A stretch of 64,000 nucleotides of DNA from Karstenula rhodostoma CBS 690.94 (lineage: Eukaryota; Ascomycota; Dothideomycetes; Pleosporales; Didymosphaeriaceae). The notes beneath the pieces were generated by a model, which did no database searches, was not told where the DNA came from, and saw only the letters and a program-made list of their open reading frames with translations. Within the stretch, counting starts at the first letter, position 1; the number at the start of each line of letters is the position of its first letter. Location: positions 565,769-629,768 of the forward strand of contig MU001504.1 in NCBI GenBank assembly GCA_010093485.1, given 5' to 3'. The position numbers and the translations under genes were made by a program. Below are positions 1 to 9,950 of this stretch, in pieces.

Positions 1-875
1 AAGCCTTGGAGAACTTGTTTTCCTTCTTTGCATCGTTCTTCTCTTTCTTCTTGTCGCCCTTCTTTGCTTTGGCCGGAGGGCAGTCGGGGTTTGGCGGAGC
101 GATCTGGGAAAGGAACTCCACCATGCCCGCCTTCTCCATAGCTCCGTCGTATGCGATGGGCTCGTCTGAACCAGCCTTCAGAAGCACCAGCGCGGGGAAT
201 TTGGCGATGCCGTACTTTTTGACGGCGGCGCTCTCAGTCTTCTTGATCTGGGCAATGGGTACCAGTCCGGCGAAGTCGATGGCCAAAGTGCGCAGAGTAG
301 CGCTGATAGCGCCCTTCTCGCTGAACAGGATGGCCTTTGCGCTGTCCTTGTTCTCGTCGAGCCACTCGTCCAGCTTCGCGTCCGTCACACGCTTCACGTT
401 GTTTGGCACCTTATCCTTGACGATCTCCACAATGCCCTTCGCCTCCCGCGGGCCATTGTAGTCCTCCACTGTGGGCTTGCCAGGTTTCTTTCCCGGTCGC
501 ACAATCTTAAGGGTGGGGAAGCCCTGCACGCCCAGTTTGCCGCACAGGGGCTTGTTGAGCTCCTCGTCGCAGTTGACGGCGGCGACCTTTGCGATGCCCT
601 CGAGGGACTTGGCGGCCCTCTCGTAGGCGGGCTGGAGGTTCTTGCAGTGGCCACACCATGGCGCATAGAACCTGGGACGGTTAGACACCGGGTGGAATGC
701 AAGGCAAAGCAGGAGCTCACTCGACGATTGAGGTGTAGTTGGACTTTGCGATCAGGCGGTCGTAGTCGGCCGTGGTGACTTGGAGCACCTTCGAGCTCTT
801 GGGGTAGAGGCCCGCTGCGTCGGCTTGGAGGGCGAGCGCTGCGACGGCGGCAGCAATGGCGGTGGAGCGTACCAT
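1..875 (-). CDS. Protein disulfide isomerase-like ER thioredoxin protein (3' end cut off)
   Basis: Thioredoxin-fold oxidoreductase expected to form or shuffle disulfides in the ER. Exons 875-721 and 671-1 are joined across a 49-base intron (672-720); the join restores VE-FYAPWCGHC, a canonical CGHC active site at about residue 57. The start at 875 gives a hydrophobic signal sequence (MVRSTAIAAAVAALALQADA). A second thioredoxin-like region follows (about residues 165-250, containing AILFSEKGAIS and IAKFPALVLL) without a CxxC, then a Lys-rich tract (KAKKGDKKKEK). One active plus one inactive domain resembles fungal Mpd1/PDI-related proteins. The frame is still open at base 1, so the C-terminus and any ER-retention signal lie outside the window. 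The PDI-like call is firm; the exact paralogue is not. Confidence 0.9.
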
Positions 876-1144
876 GGTTGCAGTCGACAGGATGGAGTGT
901 GAAAGGGGTGGAATTGAACTGCACAGCTCGGCAGCCGGAGTGTGCTTATGTAGAGGTGGCTCACATCACCGTCTTTGAAGCCAGAGTGTCTTTTGGCTGT
1001 GCTCCAAAGCTCCTGCACCCCACGCCGCGCTAGTTATCGCCGAGGCCACCGTGTGCAGGGGTCCAGATGACATCGCTGCCTCCATCACGAGCTCCCCGCA
1101 CATCACAAGCAGCTGCCTCTTCGTTGCCCTCGAACGCACACATC

Positions 1145-2519
1145 ATGGCAGAAAGTATACCCGCGAAGCTGAGGGCTGCGCAGATCACGCCCTTCGTCCA
1201 GCGGGCGGCGCAGCTGGAGCCCTACAAGCCATTTGTCACGTACTGGCGTAAGTGTAGTGCTGCTGGCGACGCGTATGTGCTAATCATGTGCAGTGAGATT
1301 CTACATAATTCAAAAGATAATCGGCGCTGGCCTCCATACGGCTGATGGAGATTGCACCACCTACACGGCGAATTTGATGGACCAGCTTGAGCAGACAAAA
1401 GCAGCGAATCCGGACGAAGATGCCTTGCACGACGAGACGGCAGCTCAGGCATATTGTGAACAATTCGCCTTCACGACTTTCGCAAAGGGAGAGAAGGATA
1501 TGACTTCCAATGCTGTGACTAAGAGTACTGCCGATACACTCTTGGCGGCCGCGACCTTCTTCGAGATGCTCACCATATGGAAGAAGGACCCCGAACCCGA
1601 AATCAAGTCGAAGCAGAAGTTCGCCAAGTATCACGCTGCGCGTATCCTCAAAGCTTTGCGCAATGGAGAGGACCCGAACCTGACGAATCCTGTCCATGAG
1701 CCGCCGGCAGTAGCCTCGCCCTCTGTGCTAGACCCGAACGACCCTGAGGTTCGGAATCTGGCTCCAGACGCGCCGAATCCTTCAGCACGGAATCCGTATC
1801 AGCCTTATGTCGAATCAGCCCCCGATACCACGGCACAGCCCTCGCCGACGATCTCGGCGCCAAAGGTCTCTCCTCCACCATTGCTGCCTTCCGCCCCCAC
1901 AGACTATTCCGCACATCGCGACGTGTCCCCAATCTCGCAGCCAGGCAACAATTCACGACAAGGATCCGTGGTGTCTGAAGGCGGTGGTTACTTCCCGAGG
2001 GTCAACGTCCCAACCTTTACGGCCGACACCGCAGCACCAAACCTGCCTACAGCACCTTCCATCCAAGACGAGCCTATGGGTGCCAGTCCATTCAATCCCT
2101 CGCAAGTTCCGCAGCATCCACAAGCACCCAGTCCTCAAGATTACTACCAAAATGCAACTTCTCCCGCACCAATTGGACAGAATACGCATCAGGTTCCACC
2201 GCCGCAGGCGTCCTACCAACCTTCACCGAATCCATACGCAACGCCACCTCCTCAATCGCAACAAATAGCATTTCAACCTCCCCAACAGCCACAGTTCAAC
2301 AACTCTTTTGCACCACAGCAACAATATGCGCCTCCTGCCCAGCAGTACTCTCAGCCCCCACAATCCGCTGTGCATCAAGGTCCATTTAAGACTGATGAGG
2401 AGGCCCAGATGGCAGCTGCAAAACATGCTAAATGGGCCATCTCGGCTTTGAACTTTGAAGACGTTAACACTGCAGTGAAAGAGCTCAGATTAGCACTTCA
2501 ATCGTTGGGCGCGAATTAG
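1145..2519 (+). CDS. VTA1: Vacuolar protein sorting protein Vta1
   Basis: Positive regulator of the Vps4 AAA-ATPase that dismantles ESCRT-III during multivesicular-body sorting. Exons 1145-1247 and 1294-2519; the 46-base intron has a GTAAGT donor and a CTAAT branch-like sequence. Predicted protein 442 residues. The N-terminal Vta1 domain (residues 1 to about 165: PFVQRAAQLEPYKPFVTYW, then FYIIQKII, then the helix KFAKYHAARILKALRNGEDP) is followed by a long Pro/Gln-rich linker (about 170-390). The last 45 residues carry the C-terminal Vps4-binding helical domain (MAAAKHAKWAISALNFEDV, ending LRLALQSLGAN). This domain order is typical of fungal Vta1. VPS33 follows on the same strand 373 bases downstream. 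Confidence 0.93.
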
Positions 2520-2892
2520 TTCATCTGCTCATGATGTAGGATATGGTTTGATGACTTTAGGATATCCCACTTCTCTGGCTGACGTTGGAACCGTCGTATA
2601 CCCCGCAAGAGTACATAGATCATTTAAAATCGTGTAAACAAATGCTTCACAACACACAATATGGACTTTGATGTGAATGTCGCACTATGAACAACGTCAA
2701 GGTATTTGGGTCATAGCACTGATACGGATGACTCAGCACATGCACCGTGCGTGCCATGGCCCGATTTTCTGCCGCGCTTCGCCTCCAACCTCCTCAATCC
2801 TTCAAGCTTGCTCTGCAGGCGACAGCAACACCGGCGTCACTATGCCTGTGCACCCTGAAGCTGTCTCCTTTGTCTCTTGATACCCGGCCACT
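2520..2892. other. Intergenic, VTA1 3' end to VPS33 start
   Basis: 373 bases holding the VTA1 3' region and the VPS33 promoter/leader, including a pyrimidine-rich stretch shortly before the VPS33 start. No further gene or repeat seen. Confidence 0.5.
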
Positions 2893-5169
2893 ATGGCGCC
2901 GATAACACCGTTCAGTGCTTCGGAGATTTCCGAGAAGGCTCGCCGCGACCTGCTTCTGCTGCTTGAGGGTGTAGGGTAATATCGTCATCGCTGTGTCTTT
3001 CCCGCGCTTACACATCCATCAGGTCAGGGGCAAGAAGAATCTTGTGCTTGAAAAAGCACTTGCGGGATCCGTAAACTTGCTCGTTAAGTCGTCAACGCTG
3101 CAAGAATATGGTGTCGACAAATTTTTCTTCCTCGAGAATGACAATGTCAACTCGTCGCAACGGAACGTGGTTTTCCTCGTTAGGGGCGAGAAGGCCAAGA
3201 CGGTGATGGCTGTTGCCAGTAGGTTTATTTGCTTGATTTGTCGTCGTTTTGATTATCGTGAATTTTTGGGACATTGGGACAAAAAGAAGGCTACGCAGAT
3301 CGCATCCCACTCTGTTTAGCCCAGTCTTGCGCCCTATATCGATTATAGCATTTTTACTGGATTCCCTCTCTCGTTGCCATAGAGGTGCAATCTATTGTAC
3401 GATGCTAACATGTAGCTCAGATCAAATCAAGCGTCTGCGTCGAGATAGTCAGATAGAACATGAGTTCTCCATCTTCTGGGTTCCACGACGTACTCTTGTC
3501 TCAGACCAGCTTCTCGAGGAAGCGGGTGTGCTTGGCGAAGCAAGTGTGAGCGAGTGGCCGCTCTTCTTTGTTCCACTTGCAGACGATGTGCTGTCGTTGG
3601 AGGTTGATGATGCAGTGACAGATCTTTACTTGGTATGCCTGATGTTGCTGCTTTCCGAAGTCAAGCTCATGGTTGTAGCGTCAAGACCCTACATCTATAT
3701 ATCTGGCCGCCAGGGCCCTCATGCAGCAGCAGCAAAAGCATGGCCTCTTTCCACGAATCATCGGAAAAGGCGACAATGGCAAGCGACTAGCCGACTTACT
3801 TATCCGCATGCGTACTGAAGTCACCGCTGGCGAATCCTCGAATAGTGCCTCTCCTTCGTTCTTGGGTTTGGCTCCCAGCTCCACGGTTGACAGCTTGATC
3901 GTTATTGATCGAGCGGTGGACTTCCCGACCGTGCTTCTCACACAACTCACATACGAGGGACTGATAGACGAAGTTTTCAACATCTCCGCCAACCAAACAG
4001 AAGTCGACTCGTCTGTTGTTGGCGGGGCTGCACCGCAGCCGGGACAAACCGGTTCGGCATCAACAAGCATGAAGCGCAAGATTCTGATCGACCCGAAGGA
4101 CTCGTTGTACGCTACGCTCGGTGACGCCAACTTTGCCGTCGTAGGGAACCTGCTCAACAAAGCAGCTCGACGACTGCAAAGTAGCACCGGACGTGACCAG
4201 CTGGCAGCAAAGACCACAGCCGAGCTGCGTGATTTTGTTGCGAAGCTACCTGGCTATCAGGCCGAGCAAGCGAGCTTGAAGCTTCATACTTCTCTTGCTG
4301 AAGAAATTATCAAATTCACCCATACTGACATTTTCCGTCGGTCCCTTGAAGTTCAACAGAACATCATGTCAGGACTGGACCCCACAACCCAGCACGACAC
4401 CATAAATGAACTCATCGACCGTGACGTCCCGTTGAGTGCAATCCTCCGACTCCTCTGCTTGGAGAGCACTTCCAACGCTGGCATGCGACCTAAAGACTTG
4501 GAAATTTTCAAGCGAACAGTAATCCAAGCCTACGGATCCCAGCATATCCTCACGCTATCCAATCTTGAGAAGATGGACCTGTTGCAACCTCGCGGTGGAT
4601 CAGGTCTGGGGGCTACACCAGCCGCAAAGCCAGGCTCCGTCACGAACTATACCCCACTTCGAAAGTCACTGAAAATTTGGGACGACGATGTGAATGAAGC
4701 CGAACCAAACGATATATCATACACATTCTCAGGCTATGCGCCGCTCTCGGTCCGCATCGTCCAATCCATCATCCAGAAACATACCCTTGCGAACGCCATC
4801 AAGCCACCTTCCGATCCCCGCGCCGCTGCCCAAGCAAACCCTCTAGCGCAAGGCCTACGAATCTTTGACGATGCATCAAAGTACGTGCGCGGCGTAACGT
4901 TTGACGAAACGCAGACCGGCGAGGAGAAAGCGATCAAGGCACGGAGCATGTTGAACGGCAGCCACAACGATGGCGCGAAGACTATCGTAGTATTCTTCTT
5001 GGGCGGTGTGACAAGGGCCGAGATTGCGGCTTTGAGGTTCATAGGTGGCAAACTGAAGGAAGTTGGCGGAGAAGGCAGAGGAAGTAGGATTGTGGTGTGC
5101 TCGACCAATATTATCCGGGGCGGGAGCTTGGTCGATGGTGCGATTGAGACTGCGCAGTTTACGGCGTGA
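2893..5169 (+). CDS. VPS33: Sec1/Munc18-family vacuolar sorting protein Vps33
   Basis: SM protein that binds SNAREs as a subunit of the HOPS/CORVET tethering complexes in fusion at vacuole and late endosome. Four exons: 2893-2970, 3023-3218, 3421-3632, 3679-5169; introns of 52, 202 and 46 bases. Predicted protein 658 residues, near the family's usual length. Recognisable blocks are the start MAPITPFSASEISEKARRDL, the stretch IFWVPRRTLVSDQLLEEAGV, SEWPLFFVPL with DVLSLE, and GLFPRIIGKGDNGKRLADLL, then VIDRAVDFPTVLLTQLTYEG and a C-terminal VFFLGGVTRAEIAALRF, all typical of Vps33. The 202-base intron is the least certain join; its acceptor at 3420 restores NQIKRLRRDSQ. Adjacent VTA1 acts in the same endosome-vacuole pathway. 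Confidence 0.94.
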
Positions 5170-5581
5170 GATGCCAGCGACGGTATATAGATGCGCGGTT
5201 CTAGGGTAGCTGTGCAACATAACGAGCCTTGACGGGATGCACGATCTACAGCTTCATACCTGCTCAGTAAGAATGCAGCGCCCGAGAAGACTTTTCACAT
5301 GAAGGCACGTTCTTGCCCATCACTATGGATTGACGACCATTCAACTGTGGTGGGTGAGTGAAGTGGCGCGAACGACGCACGGCCCCTGCGGAGAGTCGCA
5401 ACTTCCGATTTGCTGTCGAGTCTCTTCGACATCTTCAACATTTTCCTCTGCGCGTTCACAGTGTCGCAGAGCGTTTCGAACCTGCCCAGTGCATCCGCCT
5501 CCCCCTACGCGTCCGCAACCATACAACCGCGCAAATTCAGCAAGTCACCATTCGCACGCTTGCAGTCGCGCCTTGCCCTAC
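5170..5581. other. Intergenic, VPS33 to REX1
   Basis: 412 bases. The REX1 reading frame stays open upstream of the chosen ATG to 5330, but that part lacks family similarity and is Ser/Pro-rich, so it is treated as leader. Nothing else recognised. Confidence 0.4.
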
Positions 5582-8026
5582 ATGACGAAACGCAAGCGCG
5601 GGAGCGTCCAGCCCGACGATGAAGCTGCGCCCGCAGATTTTGGCTTGGGGGCAACGCTCGCATATTTGAGGGGCGATCAAGATGCAGCTGCTCCCGCAGT
5701 GAGCGCAGCAGTAGTGAACAATGATGACGAAGGTTGGACTGTGGTCGGAGCCAAGCATCGGCAGCAGAAGCATGCGCAGAAGCACGGCAGCAAGGCGGAT
5801 ATACGGGATCACAGACGGGAAGCTGCCTACAAGCGCGCACGTATGCGTAGCCCGAGTCCGCACCGTTCGCAATCGGCAGACCCACCATCCGCTGGAGAAG
5901 ATGCTGCTGCTAGCAAGCCCACTGAGGCTCCTACTCCGGCGTCCGCCATCTTTGAGGGGAATCCTTTTGCTATAAAGAATGGAGATTCGGAAGATCCTTC
6001 GCCGCAGCCGCGCAATCCCTTCAGTACGCGGGAAAAGGAAGCCGAGCGCACACAAACACCCACGGAAGAAGCAAGCAAAAGTCGAGAGGAGCGCCGTAAA
6101 GACCGCAAGCTCGAACGCCATTACCCAAAGATCAAACATTCCCACAATGCTCGCCTGAATAACTCTACCAAGATCTCGGACTTGCAAGCCCTTGCACTTT
6201 ACATACTTGCTGACGGCACCGCACCCCAGTGGGTTGCTGTGGAGAGTCGCAATAGCATCCGTAAAGTTGTCGTACTTATGGTTCCTGGTTTGGAACTGGA
6301 TATGTTCAATGGCAAAATACCGTTAGAGTCAAGTGTCGTTGGTGAAAACACTGTCGAAACTGACACGGATACAAAACCAAAGCGGCTAGACATAGGGAGA
6401 GATGACTACTATCCCGCTTCATTGAGACCAGAGAGACTGCCAGAGTCACTCAAGCCTTTGTCTGAGGTCTTCCCTCATATTTGGCCCATCTTAGGCCCGG
6501 TCGAGAATCGTGGAAAGAATTATGTCAAACTCCACTCACCGATCCATGCCATGCTGTCTTCCCAGATCCCGAAGACACAAGAGGAGAAGCAGCTCAAGAA
6601 GGGCGGAAAACACAAAGGGCCGCTTCCGCAGAACACCAAGCATTGGGAAAACCAACGCACACCCGTCACTCAATATCTCGCCACGCTTGCTGATCAGCAG
6701 GAGAACGAGTACGTCGTCCATCCAGCTTGGTTCATTACCGACGAAGCTCGGAATGCTGCCCAGGAGAGACGCAAAATCGCCAAATGCGCAGCTGATGATG
6801 GCTGGGTAGACAGCCATGTAGCGTGTCTTGAGGATGGTGACATCCCGGAAAAGGACATCGAGCAAGGCAGTGTGACAGCCGGGAGGAAGATTCTAGCAGT
6901 TGACTGCGAAATGTGCAAAGACGAGAACGATGTGTCTGTACTAACGCGCATCAGCCTTATTGACTGGGACGGCACCGTGGTAATGGACAAGCTTGTCAAG
7001 CCTGATACTCCTATCAAAGACTACGTGACGCAATGGTCTGGCATAACTGAGGAGATGCTTCGCGATGTGACTACCACGCTCGCAGATATCCAGAAGGAGC
7101 TGTTGGATATTCTCACTCCCCAGACAATTCTCATTGGACACTCGCTGAATTCGGATCTCAACGCAATCAAACTCACGCATCCGTTCGTGATTGACACGGG
7201 AATCTTGTTCCCACATATCAAAGGCCCACCTTATAAGCAGTCACTAAAGTGGCTGGCGCAGAAGTTCCTCCGAAAGGATATCCAGAAAGGAGCGGATGGG
7301 CACGACAGCATAGAGGATGCCAAGACTTGCCTTCACCTCGTACAACAAAAGTGCGAAAGGGGGCCCAGATGGGGCACTAGCGATACCAACGCCGAATCCA
7401 TCTTCAAAAGACTGGAACGCGCAACCCGACCAAAGTCAAACGACGCCAAACGAGCTGGTGCCATGGTCGACTGGGGCAACCCCAATCAGGGTCCTGGGGC
7501 GCAAGCAAAGGTGGCTATTGGGTGCGACAGCGATGCCGATGTCGTCCAAGGCATCAAACATGCCCTCAGCGATCTCGCAGTTGGCAAGAACGGCACCACC
7601 GAGCAGGTCGACTTTGTCTTCGCACGCTTGCGAGAGCTCGAATTGGTTCGCGGGTGGTGGGACGATGGGCGAGCATCAGAAGAGGCGAAAGCACGACGAC
7701 GGGCAGCTTTGGAGCGTCTCGGACTTGCATCAGACCGCGACGAGGAAGTCAGCGAAGAAGCACTGGGCAAAGAAGTCTCCAAGACAGTCAGCAACATTGT
7801 CCAGATCTACGACTCGCTGCCGCCGTGCACGGCACTTATCGTGTACAGCGGCACAGGCGACCCTCGAGATGTGCGCCGTCTGCGGCAGCTGCACGAACAG
7901 CACAGGAACGAATACAGGACGCAGAACTGGGACAGCATCTCGAAATGGGGCAGCGACGAGGACGAGGAGCTTTCTCGTGCAGTCCGGCGCGCCAGGAATG
8001 GGGTCGGATTCATGGTGGTCAAATAG
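5582..8026 (+). CDS. REX1: Rex1-type DEDDh RNA 3'-5' exonuclease
   Basis: Single-exon 814-residue protein. The C-terminal half is a DEDDh exonuclease of the Rex1/Rnh70 type, which trims 3' ends of 5S rRNA, tRNA and other small RNAs in the nucleus. Catalytic motifs in order: ExoI VDCEMC (D441, E443), LVKPDTPIKDYVTQWSGIT, ExoII GHSLNSDLNA (about 518-528), and ExoIII HDSIEDAKT (about 573-581), supplying all acidic residues and the histidine. The N-terminal third is charged and low complexity, starting MTKRKRG with several basic patches that could be nuclear signals, and contains RREAAYKRARMRSPSPHRS. I chose the ATG at 5582 because this basic start is typical; the frame could start as early as 5330. 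The closest yeast counterpart is Rex1 rather than Rex3/Rex4, from the motif spacing. Confidence 0.9.
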   Translation: MTKRKRGSVQPDDEAAPADFGLGATLAYLRGDQDAAAPAVSAAVVNNDDEGWTVVGAKHRQQKHAQKHGSKADIRDHRREAAYKRARMRSPSPHRSQSADPPSAGEDAAASKPTEAPTPASAIFEGNPFAIKNGDSEDPSPQPRNPFSTREKEAERTQTPTEEASKSREERRKDRKLERHYPKIKHSHNARLNNSTKISDLQALALYILADGTAPQWVAVESRNSIRKVVVLMVPGLELDMFNGKIPLESSVVGENTVETDTDTKPKRLDIGRDDYYPASLRPERLPESLKPLSEVFPHIWPILGPVENRGKNYVKLHSPIHAMLSSQIPKTQEEKQLKKGGKHKGPLPQNTKHWENQRTPVTQYLATLADQQENEYVVHPAWFITDEARNAAQERRKIAKCAADDGWVDSHVACLEDGDIPEKDIEQGSVTAGRKILAVDCEMCKDENDVSVLTRISLIDWDGTVVMDKLVKPDTPIKDYVTQWSGITEEMLRDVTTTLADIQKELLDILTPQTILIGHSLNSDLNAIKLTHPFVIDTGILFPHIKGPPYKQSLKWLAQKFLRKDIQKGADGHDSIEDAKTCLHLVQQKCERGPRWGTSDTNAESIFKRLERATRPKSNDAKRAGAMVDWGNPNQGPGAQAKVAIGCDSDADVVQGIKHALSDLAVGKNGTTEQVDFVFARLRELELVRGWWDDGRASEEAKARRRAALERLGLASDRDEEVSEEALGKEVSKTVSNIVQIYDSLPPCTALIVYSGTGDPRDVRRLRQLHEQHRNEYRTQNWDSISKWGSDEDEELSRAVRRARNGVGFMVVK

Positions 8027-9914
8027 TCACGGCGCCATAAAGTAAAGCGAGACAAGGCCAACGACGGATGTATTCGGCGGTTGTGCGATGCAGCGTCTTT
8101 CAGCTTGAAACGTGGTACGACGCTAAACGAATTGGATGCGCCTTTCAGCGATATAGGGTGCGTCAGGGGTTTGTGTGTGTCGTGGTTATATTGGGTTTAT
8201 GGACAGGGCAGTAGGCCTGTCCTATAGAAGCGGGCGGAGGAGGTGTGGGAGGAAGGGCATTATAGAGGGCTAGCGATGGTGCAACGGGTGTGTTGCATTG
8301 CGAAAGCTTGCAATATGCATGTGCACGGCTGAAAGGATGGGGCCGATGTCATCAATGCAGTCTAATACAAAGACACTTTCACCTTGCTCAGATGATGACA
8401 GATGGACAGGCAGAAGAATGTGAAAGCGCAGGGGTGCAAGCGGCAAAGTCTAAAGTGGTTCCAGTGTTCGTATTTGTGAGACGGCGCCATGGTAGCGCAT
8501 CCCTGCGCTTTGTATCCCTTGCTTGTGGACGATGCATACCGTTAGTCGGTGCTGGGCTTGCGTGGTACAGACACGCTTCTATGATGGCGACTGTTGAAGC
8601 TTTATCTCACCGTCTAGCGTCAGGCGGCTGCGAGGAGTCATGCTGCGACAGTGGTATCTAATGGTTCAGGATGAGCCGCGCAACATGGGACGTGCACGTG
8701 TGCATTCTGTCAAGTACTGGACAATACCTATATAGCCAGCAGCACGGAAATAGATGACGCGCTTTACGTATAGTACTAGGCACGTAGGCATACATTCGCG
8801 ACAACCAACGGCTTACTATCTCGGCTTAGGTCGCGGACGGGAAGCATACTTGAGCATCTATTCGTATGTACTGTGCCTTCCTGTGGCATCTCGCACGAGA
8901 CGAGGAGGGCAGTCCCCACTTTTCACCTCTCAACGGCTTACGCATTGTCTGCTTTCGAAATTTAGCAGCGAGAGCGCACCTGGGGTACGTACACGGTAGT
9001 GAGTGGACCATTTAGGTAGGGAGAATAGCCAAGCGAGATAGGCATCGGCGGCGTGGTTGGGGCAAGCGAGGCAGGCAGGGAGTATTTTGCGCAGCACATG
9101 CACAGATAATGTTATACGTGGGTTATATTGTCGACCGGAGGCGCCGAGGCATAGGGATGCGATAACATGGGGCGCTAAGGAGGCTTCTTTGACGCAGAGC
9201 CGAGGGTGTTGTTGCCAAATGCCAATCTGGCGGGCGAGTGAGGCGTTGGTCGACATGTCGATATGCTGAGGTACGTGGAGGGCAAAAGGGCAACGAGAAT
9301 GGGTCGAGTCCGAGTGCGGATATAGGGTATACGAGATCAGGTGTTGGAGACGATGGACTGCAGCACAGGGTTACGTCGGATCGGCGGTGCAGCGAGTTAG
9401 GGCTGCACATAGCCAGCTTTCGTAATAGACGGCTTATAGTCATCAGCGCGGCTAGGCTGCGCTGGGCAAAGGCCAACGGCGCAATGCTAAACTTGGTTCC
9501 ATGCTCTGATTGCTGCCAATTTCCAATTCATTCCCGAGTCGGATCATGCTTCCTTGCCAGTCTTTTCTCTGTCTGCTGTCTGCCGTGTGCTGTGTGCTGT
9601 CTGCGCCCGGGCAAGAGCGGCCGTGCTTCGTGTAGAGAGCAGCAGCCACGCGTTCTGAAACCGTTGCTCTCGCCAGTCACCAGCCCACACGCTGTAGCGC
9701 AAGAAGTCACCATCTGGCCGAGCCGAGCCCTCACCGATCTGTTACCCTGCAGCTCGTTGTCGAGTGGAGTGCGCTACCCGGACTCCTACTGCTCCTTCGT
9801 CCGCCAGCGAGGGTCAGCCTTGCCCTGTCGAGACTCGACTTGCTATTCTCATCATCTGCCGCCGCTGCCTATCTACTTGGATTACCTGGATGAAAATACT
9901 CACCACGGTAGCCA
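8027..9914. other. Long intergenic region before the Mis18-like gene
   Basis: 1.9 kb without a credible gene. Several short open frames exist on both strands but none has domain-like sequence. The last 400 bases are pyrimidine-rich with a CTGT/GTCTG-rich stretch (about 9566-9605), and look like a promoter and long leader for the downstream gene. Confidence 0.4.
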
Positions 9915-9950
9915 ATGGCAGAGGTGGCAGAGGTGGCAGAGGTGGCAGAG
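9915..9950 (+). repeat. 9-bp tandem repeat at the start codon of the Mis18-like gene
   Basis: GGCAGAGGT occurs in about three and a half consecutive copies immediately after the ATG and encodes AEV-AEV-AEV-AE. Being a multiple of three, copy changes would keep the frame. Confidence 0.85.

Noticed and set aside
8290..8661. 123-residue + strand frame in the 8-9.9 kb gap
   Set aside because: No domain, Cys/Arg-rich and unsupported; typical of chance frames.
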